From: Motilibacter peucedani
GTDB lineage: Bacteria; Actinomycetota; Actinomycetes; Motilibacterales; Motilibacteraceae
DNA length: 64,000 nucleotides
Direction of reading: 5' to 3'
Assembly: GCF_003634695.1 (NCBI RefSeq)
Contig: NZ_RBWV01000001.1
Span: 79,871 to 143,870 of the forward strand
A program made the translations under genes and the position numbers. Positions 58,875 through 64,000 of the stretch are shown here, piece by piece (within the stretch, counting starts at the first letter, position 1; each line of letters opens with the position of its first letter). The notes below the pieces were generated by a model. That model had not been told where the DNA came from. It worked only from the letters and a program-made list of their open reading frames with translations, and did no database searches.

Positions 58875-60221
58875 TCAGCGAGCGCTGCGGGCGAGCCGAG
58901 TCAGTGAGCCGAGCACGCTGTCCAGCGCACCCGGATCTCTCACGAGCCGCAGCATGCCGCGCCACCAGGCGCGTTGAAGGGTCGCGGGCATCATGTCGCC
59001 CGCGCTGAACCTCGTCGCTCGAGCCGTCGAGAGGTGTGTCGCCACCTCCCGCGCGACCGGATCTGGATACGTGTCGGTGGGCACGCTGCGGGCCACCGAG
59101 GTGAAGCCTCCCCGGCGGATCCACACCTCCTGCGCCGGCGCGCCCGCGAGGTAGCTCAAGAAGGCACGGGCCGCAGGAGTGTCCCGCGTCATCACGACGA
59201 CGTCCGCTCCGACGGTGATGCTGCCGCGCCACTCGGGGTTCACCGCCGGGAACGGGAAGAACCCGTAGTCCCGACCGGGACGCAGGTCCGGCAGCCTGGA
59301 GGTGATGAAGCCCTGGGCGAAGGACGCCATGTAGTACATCTCGGCCTTCGGAGGCCGTGCATAGAGCGGGTCCGCTCCCTGCTCGTCGCTCGTGGACAGC
59401 ACCGCGTCCGCCCCTCCCAAGACGTACCCGTCGTGGTGCAGCAGGTCGAGGAGCATGACGAACGACTTGCGCACGCACGGATCCGTCCACGGCAGGCGCG
59501 CTGACACCCAGCGGTCGTAGACGTCTGGCCCGCAGCCGGTGAGGACGATCTCGGACACCCAGTCGGTGAGCGGCCAGCCGCTGGCCTGCCCGCTCGCGGA
59601 CACGACGGAGAACGGCGTGTGGCCTGCCGCGACCATGCGGTCGGCCAGAGACAGCAGGTCGTGCCACGTCGAGGGCACGGACCAGCCGTTCGCGGTGAAG
59701 GACGTCGGCGCGTACCACACCGTCGACTTGTCCGTCACCTTGTAGAAGAGCCCGTAGTGCTTGCCGGCGCGGCTGCCGAGAGCCAGCCAGATGGCGGGGT
59801 AGTCGTGGCGGAGCTGGGTCACGTCGAGCGCACGGTCGAGAGGGACCAGACGACCGGCGTCCGCCAGCTCCTGCAGCACCCGCAGGTTCGGCAGCACCGC
59901 GATGTCCGGTCCGCTCCTCGCCGAGGAGCGCTGCAGGTCCGCGGCGACGTCGTCCGACCCCTGCCAGTCGACGGTGGCTCCCGTCTGCCGTTCCCACACC
60001 GACTGCACGGCCTGGAAGCTCTGGAGCTCGGGGCCGCTCCACATGCCCAGGACGCGCACGTGGGCACCCGCCACCGTGCCGGTGACCGCCGGGGAGGCGA
60101 CCGCGCTGCTCCCCGCTTGCGGGGGACGTGTGTGCCCGCTAGAACCGGTGCACCCTGCGCTGACCACGGCTCCGAGGGCGAGAAGGCACGCAGCCCGCGA
60201 GAGAACGGAGTAAGCGGCCAT
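58875..60221 (-). CDS. ABC transporter solute-binding lipoprotein (family 1, sugar type)
   Basis: 448 residues. Lipobox VVSAGC (Cys24). VRVLGMWSGPELQSFQAVQSVWERQTGATVDWQGSDDVAADLQ begins a family 1 binding protein; KHYGLFYKVTDKSTVWYAPTSFTANGWSVPSTWHDLLSLADRMVAAGHTPFSV and RGSITVGADVVVMTRDTPAARAFLSYLAG are standard. No permease or ATPase gene is adjacent, so it is an orphan here. ATG at 60221. Confidence 0.9.
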   Translation of the reverse strand: MAAYSVLSRAACLLALGAVVSAGCTGSSGHTRPPQAGSSAVASPAVTGTVAGAHVRVLGMWSGPELQSFQAVQSVWERQTGATVDWQGSDDVAADLQRSSARSGPDIAVLPNLRVLQELADAGRLVPLDRALDVTQLRHDYPAIWLALGSRAGKHYGLFYKVTDKSTVWYAPTSFTANGWSVPSTWHDLLSLADRMVAAGHTPFSVVSASGQASGWPLTDWVSEIVLTGCGPDVYDRWVSARLPWTDPCVRKSFVMLLDLLHHDGYVLGGADAVLSTSDEQGADPLYARPPKAEMYYMASFAQGFITSRLPDLRPGRDYGFFPFPAVNPEWRGSITVGADVVVMTRDTPAARAFLSYLAGAPAQEVWIRRGGFTSVARSVPTDTYPDPVAREVATHLSTARATRFSAGDMMPATLQRAWWRGMLRLVRDPGALDSVLGSLTRLARSAR

Positions 60222-60357
60222 GCTGCTCCCCGAGACATGGTGGTCCTTGACCGTAGCGCGGCGCAGGTGGACATGTCCCCCACGGGACCTGCTCACGGCA
60301 CCGCCCGTGGAGCCGGGCTCTCGGCCCTCGCGTGCCTCGGCGCGGCGGCGAAGCGGG

Positions 60358-62541
60358 TCAGCCCGCGTAGCGCTGCGCCACGACCGCCGGCTGCTCGAGG
60401 ACGCGGCCGGCGCGCACGTCCCACGCCAGGCGTACGAACTGCGCGTGGGTCCACGCGAGCGGCGTAGCCGAGAACGTCGGCGTGCCGGGCACGAACCCGT
60501 CGGTGCCAGCGGGCGCCTGGTCGTCCCAGACCTGCTCGGGCAGCATCCGCCCGGGCCCCGCTGCGCGCGCCATCGTCGTGATCTGGGCACTGGCCGCGGC
60601 GCGGTCGCCGGCGGCCAGGTCGTACTCCCCGCGCTCGCCGTTGAGCAGCGGCCACGCCCGGCCGAGGGTCAGACGCGAGTCCTCGGGGAGCCCGAAGTCC
60701 CACGGGCTGCCGTCGCGCCGCTCGCCGTAGCCGTCGAACGACGCCCGGTGCCAGTAGACGCCGCGGGCCGTCGAGACGCCCAGCTGCTCGTCCACGACAC
60801 GCAGGCTGTTGACGACCGAAGGGTCGCTCGCCGGGAGCACGCCGAGGCGCACGACGTCGAGGAAGCTGGGGTCGACGACACGGCGCTGGTCCATGGCGGA
60901 CGGCCCGCTGTCGCCGATGGCGTACGTCGTCCCCGCATTTGGCATCCCGTCCTTGGTGAGGCGCAGGAAGTACGGCCCGCTGGAGTACGGCCCCGTGGTC
61001 GTGACGGTCCACGCCTTGAGATGCGCACGCCACGAGTCCGCAGCCGCCAGGTAGCGCCCGGCGGACGCGGCATCGCCGTTGGCGCGGGCGATCGACGCCG
61101 CGCACACCAGCCCCGCGATCTCCGCGGCGATGGTCGCCGGTGAGTAGCCGGACTGGTTCTCCCAGCGGTCCTGGGGCGTCCACGGCGCCACGTTGCCGTC
61201 CTGGCTGAAGCCGACCAGGAAGTCGGCCGCGGCCTTGACGTGCGCCCAGGTGCCCTCGTCGGTACGGCCGAGCTGGTAGGCGAGCACCATCGGGAAGGCG
61301 ACCTCGTCGAGCTGGAGCCCGCCCCACACGGGCGTGCCGTCGACCGCGGAGTTCTGCGGGAACGACCCGTCGGGCTTCTGCTGCACGTCGAACAAGTAGT
61401 CCAGCGCGCGGTTCGCGCCCGCGACGTCGCCCGCCAGGGCCAGGGAGCTCGCGATCTGGTAGAGGTCGCGCGACCAAACCAGGTGGTAGGGGCCCGACGG
61501 CTTCTCCTTGCCCCAACGCCACGGCATCGTCGGGGAGGCGACGTAGGCCCCGCGGTGCGTCTTGTCCTCGCTGGCGGCGAGGACCATGACCGAGGCGCGG
61601 TAGAGCCGCTTCTCGGCACCGGAGTCCAGCGACGACGGCGGGGTCTTGAGGCTGCGCAGGTACGCGTGCCAGCCCGCGGCGTACGCGTGCGAGGTCGCGG
61701 CGTACCCGGTCGCCAGCGAGCTGCGTGCCGCAGAGACGGCCTTCTCCGTCGTGGAGCCGAAGGCGAGGGCGAGCGTGGTCTCGCGCCCGTCGTGCCACCC
61801 CGTCAGCGAGGTCGCCGCGGTCTGGACGATGCTGCCCGGACCGGCCGAGGTCCAGCGCCCGTCCAACCGTCCGTCCGCGGTCAGGTCGGTGATGCCGTCG
61901 CTCGTGCCGCGGTATCCGGTCGAGGTCGCGGTGAACCCGGTCGCGGCGACCAGCGCGCTCGCGGTGGTGGCGTCGTGCGCGACGAGTCCGCCATCCCGGG
62001 TCGCCCCCGAGTCGTCGGTGCCGTCGTTGGTGAGAGTGGGCTCATAGGCGACGTAGACGGCGTGCCGCTTGCCGTCCGTCGCCGCGAGCCGCAGGTGCAC
62101 GAGCACGGTGGCCCGGGCGGGGTCTGTCGCGTAGTCCGCGGTGAGCCGCCAGTGCCCGGCGCGCTGGACGAACGTCTGGCGGTAGCTCAGGCTCCGCTGG
62201 TCGGTGACCGTGGTGCGGACGTCGGCGACCTCCTGCGCGAGGGCCGTGCTGCCGCCGTCGGACACCAGGAACCGGAGCGCGCGCGCGCCGGGCGTGCCGA
62301 GGTCGGGGTAGAACACCTCGCCCAGCCCGCCCTCCTTCTGCACCGTCAACCACACCGTGCTGGCCGCCGTCGTGGAGGTGGCGAACCCGGACTTGTCAGC
62401 GGCGAGGTAGTCGGTTGCCGCGCCCGGACCTCCGGGGGCTGCTCCGCTCGCCCCGGCCGAGGCGGGAGCGGCGAGCAGCGCCGGGGTGGTGAGCAGCCCC
62501 ACGACCGCGAGCACGGCGGTGAAGGGGTGTACGCGCGACAT
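60358..62541 (-). CDS. secreted glucodextranase/glucoamylase (GH15)
   Basis: 727 residues with signal peptide 1-29. N-terminal GlucodextN beta-sandwich (about 40-300: TVWLTVQKEGGLGEVFYPDLGTPGARALRFLVSDGGST), then the (alpha/alpha)6 barrel with WRWGKEKPSGPYHLVWSRDLYQIA and the catalytic Glu pair in WENQSGYSPATIAAEIAGLV and MLPEQVWDDQAPAG. No cell-wall-sorting or binding modules follow. Likely cleaves alpha-1,6- or 1,4-glucans outside the cell; the sugar-binding lipoprotein beside it may collect the product. Confidence 0.92.
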   Translation of the reverse strand: MSRVHPFTAVLAVVGLLTTPALLAAPASAGASGAAPGGPGAATDYLAADKSGFATSTTAASTVWLTVQKEGGLGEVFYPDLGTPGARALRFLVSDGGSTALAQEVADVRTTVTDQRSLSYRQTFVQRAGHWRLTADYATDPARATVLVHLRLAATDGKRHAVYVAYEPTLTNDGTDDSGATRDGGLVAHDATTASALVAATGFTATSTGYRGTSDGITDLTADGRLDGRWTSAGPGSIVQTAATSLTGWHDGRETTLALAFGSTTEKAVSAARSSLATGYAATSHAYAAGWHAYLRSLKTPPSSLDSGAEKRLYRASVMVLAASEDKTHRGAYVASPTMPWRWGKEKPSGPYHLVWSRDLYQIASSLALAGDVAGANRALDYLFDVQQKPDGSFPQNSAVDGTPVWGGLQLDEVAFPMVLAYQLGRTDEGTWAHVKAAADFLVGFSQDGNVAPWTPQDRWENQSGYSPATIAAEIAGLVCAASIARANGDAASAGRYLAAADSWRAHLKAWTVTTTGPYSSGPYFLRLTKDGMPNAGTTYAIGDSGPSAMDQRRVVDPSFLDVVRLGVLPASDPSVVNSLRVVDEQLGVSTARGVYWHRASFDGYGERRDGSPWDFGLPEDSRLTLGRAWPLLNGERGEYDLAAGDRAAASAQITTMARAAGPGRMLPEQVWDDQAPAGTDGFVPGTPTFSATPLAWTHAQFVRLAWDVRAGRVLEQPAVVAQRYAG

Positions 62542-63196
62542 GGCGCCTCCTCATCGAGACCAGCCTGCGGGCAGTCCGAACCTAGCGAGGCGGAATGGGG
62601 AGGACAAGGGCAAAGCGACGGGGAGTGCGACGCGGGGCGGCTGTGACACTGGCGTTCGACCGCCCTTCCGGCCCGGGTCGTCGCAGTCCGTGGTCAGAGC
62701 CGCAGCACCTGGGCGGTAGCGAGACATGCGACGGCGGCCTCCTCCGCACGGGGCGGGTCCGCGTGCTCGTCAAGCAGGGCACGGGAGCGTGCGTACCGCC
62801 GCGAGCGTCGGCCATCTCACCATCACGACGCGCGCAGCGTGTTCCGGCACGTCGTCGAGCCGTCACCGACGCGTACGCCGGACGACCCGCTTCCTGCCTC
62901 ACCAGGTGCGGGCGTGGTCATAGGACACTCCTCGATGGCTGGCGTCTTGGTACCCAGCGCGGCTCGCCGGGCTCGTGACCGCAGCGTCTCCCGATGAGCT
63001 GACGCCCTACACCTCTGGTCAACGGCCCTGGACCTCTTCATCAGGAGGCGGAGCCGGCCGCACGCTGGCGGGATCACGAACACGCGACGGGGCCTGAGCC
63101 AGGCGCCCCTTCCTGTGAGGAGCGGTCAGGTCGCATCTGAGTGTTCGCAGGCGACATGCGTAGAGCAGCGCGCTCCGTCGGCGGCATGTCCGCGCG
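62542..63196. other. gene-poor region
   Basis: 655 bases with no convincing large gene on either strand. A short minus-strand open frame (62823-62921) has a good Shine-Dalgarno and is listed separately. No tRNA, hairpin terminator or clear promoter was found. Confidence 0.5.
62823..62921 (-). CDS. possible 32-residue protein
   Basis: Reads MTTPAPGEAGSGSSGVRVGD and then GSTTCRNTLRAS to TGA. GAGGAG lies six bases before the ATG. Not recognised; small and Gly/Ser-rich, so it may be a remnant or a chance open frame. Confidence 0.25.
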   Translation of the reverse strand: MTTPAPGEAGSGSSGVRVGDGSTTCRNTLRAS

Positions 63197-63367
63197 TCAG
63201 CCAGCTGAGGCGCCGCGAGACAAGATGACGACTGCCGTAGCGATCACCACACCAGAGACGGCACCTCGTGACCAGCGCGGCCACCCGAGGGCGGCGGCAA
63301 AGTACTCGAGGAGCACGGCTAGTGCGACCGCGGCTAGCAGTATGAGCGTCTTGCTCCGCAGGCTCAT
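63197..63367 (-). CDS. small membrane protein (56 residues)
   Basis: Two hydrophobic segments: KTLILLAAVALAVLLEYFAA (6-25) and GAVSGVVIATAVVILSRGAS (36-55). GAGAGAG lies about eight bases before the ATG. Not recognised. Divergent from another small membrane protein 71 bases away. Confidence 0.5.
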   Translation of the reverse strand: MSLRSKTLILLAAVALAVLLEYFAAALGWPRWSRGAVSGVVIATAVVILSRGASAG

Positions 63368-63438
63368 ACGCAAACTCTCTCACGCAGGCGCAGCACCGTC
63401 GGCGGCATGAGGGGAAGATCGTCGGGTAGTCCCGTTGC

Positions 63439-63618
63439 ATGCAGTCGTGGCGCGTGTTGTTGTGCGCGGCAGCCGTCGTCTCGGGCTTCATGCTCGTTCT
63501 GTTCGGCATCTTGACCGACAACACGCCGCTCAGGGGCGTCGGGACGTTCCTCGCCGTCCATGGGGCACTGCTCGGCCTCCTGATGCAGCGGAGACGTGGA
63601 TCGCCTCAGGACACCTGA
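63439..63618 (+). CDS. small membrane protein (59 residues)
   Basis: MQSWRVLLCAAAVVSGFMLV then LFGILTDN, TPLRGVGTFLAVHGALLGLL, then a basic tail MQRRRGSPQDT. Two membrane segments with a positive C-terminal end. TAGTCC sits six bases before the ATG. Function unknown. Confidence 0.5.
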   Translation: MQSWRVLLCAAAVVSGFMLVLFGILTDNTPLRGVGTFLAVHGALLGLLMQRRRGSPQDT

Positions 63619-63667
63619 GTCGGCTCATCGCCATGGACCGACGTGTGGCTGCGCGCCGCGCGCTCGG

Positions 63668-64000
63668 CGGCAAGAGCGCGCGATGCTACCCGCGCGCAGA
63701 CCGGCAAGAGCGCGCGATGCTACCCGCGCGCAGACCGGCAAGAGCGCGCGATGCTACCCGCGCGCAGACCGGCAAGAGCGCGCGATGCTACCCGCGCGCA
63801 GACCGGCAAGAGCGCGCGATGCTACCCGCGCGCAGACCGGCAAGAGCGCGCGATGCTACCCGCGCGCAGACCGGCAAGAGCGCGCGATGCTACCCGCGCG
63901 CAGACCGGCAAGAGCGCGCGATGCTACCCGCGCGCAGAGCGGCAAGAGCGCGCGATGCTACCCGCGCGCAGAGCGGCAAGAGCGCGCGATGCTACCCGCG
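63668..64000. repeat. 34-bp tandem repeat array, at least nine copies plus a partial tenth
   Basis: Units begin at 63668, 63702, 63736, 63770, 63804, 63838, 63872, 63906 and 63940, and a partial one at 63974 that is cut by the window end. The unit is identical except for its last base, which is C in the first seven and G in units eight and nine. Each unit has a perfect 7-bp stem, GCGCGCG and CGCGCGC around ATGCTACC. 34 is not a multiple of three and there are no spacers, so it is not coding and not CRISPR. Nothing else is seen between 63619 and 63667. Confidence 0.9.

Noticed and set aside
63668..64000. CRISPR array
   Set aside because: The 34-bp units follow each other directly without unique spacers, and no cas gene is present.

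Overview
The window is about 72-74% G+C, uses GTG almost as often as ATG to start genes, and has genes packed head to tail. Its gene order is that of the chromosomal core of a filamentous or soil-type actinobacterium (Actinomycetota). Markers include PriA-type HisA, a TIGR03085 protein between hisF and hisI, SepF, DivIVA/Wag31, a short-stem ileS T-box and Streptomyces-like PHO boxes. No tRNA, rRNA, prophage, transposase or CRISPR array is visible. I do not assign a genus.

Layout. 1-9.2 kb: histidine operon on the minus strand (hisD-hisC-hisB-hisH-membrane protein-hisA/priA-secreted protease-hisF, then hisI-trpE), mostly joined by 4-base GTGA overlaps; a secreted trypsin-like protease sits inside it. 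9.2-15.7 kb: Lon-like N-domain protein, YbaK deacylase, DUF2567 membrane protein, a secreted Kelch protein, a MarR regulator with its DHA2 efflux pump, and a universal stress protein. 15.7-19.3 kb: dnaE. 19.4-32.4 kb: an accessory stretch with a membrane-anchored molybdopterin oxidoreductase, GNAT, a DinB/WYL pair, MpaB-type oxygenase, DUF2630, PadR with a frameshifted partner, an SDR/TetR pair, a PHO-box phospholipase C, DUF1349, an ACT protein and a ScyD-like secreted protein. 32.4-37.8 kb: core again (rluD-lspA-dksA divergent from T-box-ileS). 37.8-44.9 kb: second accessory stretch (aminoglycoside-phosphotransferase fold kinase, isochorismatase-like hydrolase, NarL-type two-component system divergent from an ABC exporter, secreted beta-helix protein). 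45-49.7 kb: cell-division block ftsZ-pgeF-yggS-sepF-yggT-divIVA. 49.9-62.5 kb: third accessory stretch (aldo/keto reductase, SGNH lipoprotein, pentapeptide protein, leuA, GntR and FGGY kinase, a frameshifted OsmC gene, MTHFR-like protein, sugar-binding lipoprotein, secreted GH15 glucanase). 62.5-64 kb: gene-poor, with two tiny membrane proteins and a 34-bp tandem repeat array that runs off the window.

Regulation. Many starts lie 6-8 bases after a TANNNT hexamer (TAGACT, TAGGCT, TAGCGT and similar), which points to widespread leaderless transcription. Several regulators have a visible palindrome next to them (MarR, PadR, two TetR sites, FadR-type GntR). Phospholipase C carries a PHO box, and ileS has a tRNA-Ile T-box whose Shine-Dalgarno serves a 4-codon reading frame overlapping the ileS start.

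Most distinctive observations: the 34-bp hairpin-bearing array (at least nine copies), two probable frameshifted genes, the protease inside the his operon, the absence of ftsQ upstream of ftsZ, and three convergent gene pairs whose stop codons share one CTAG.
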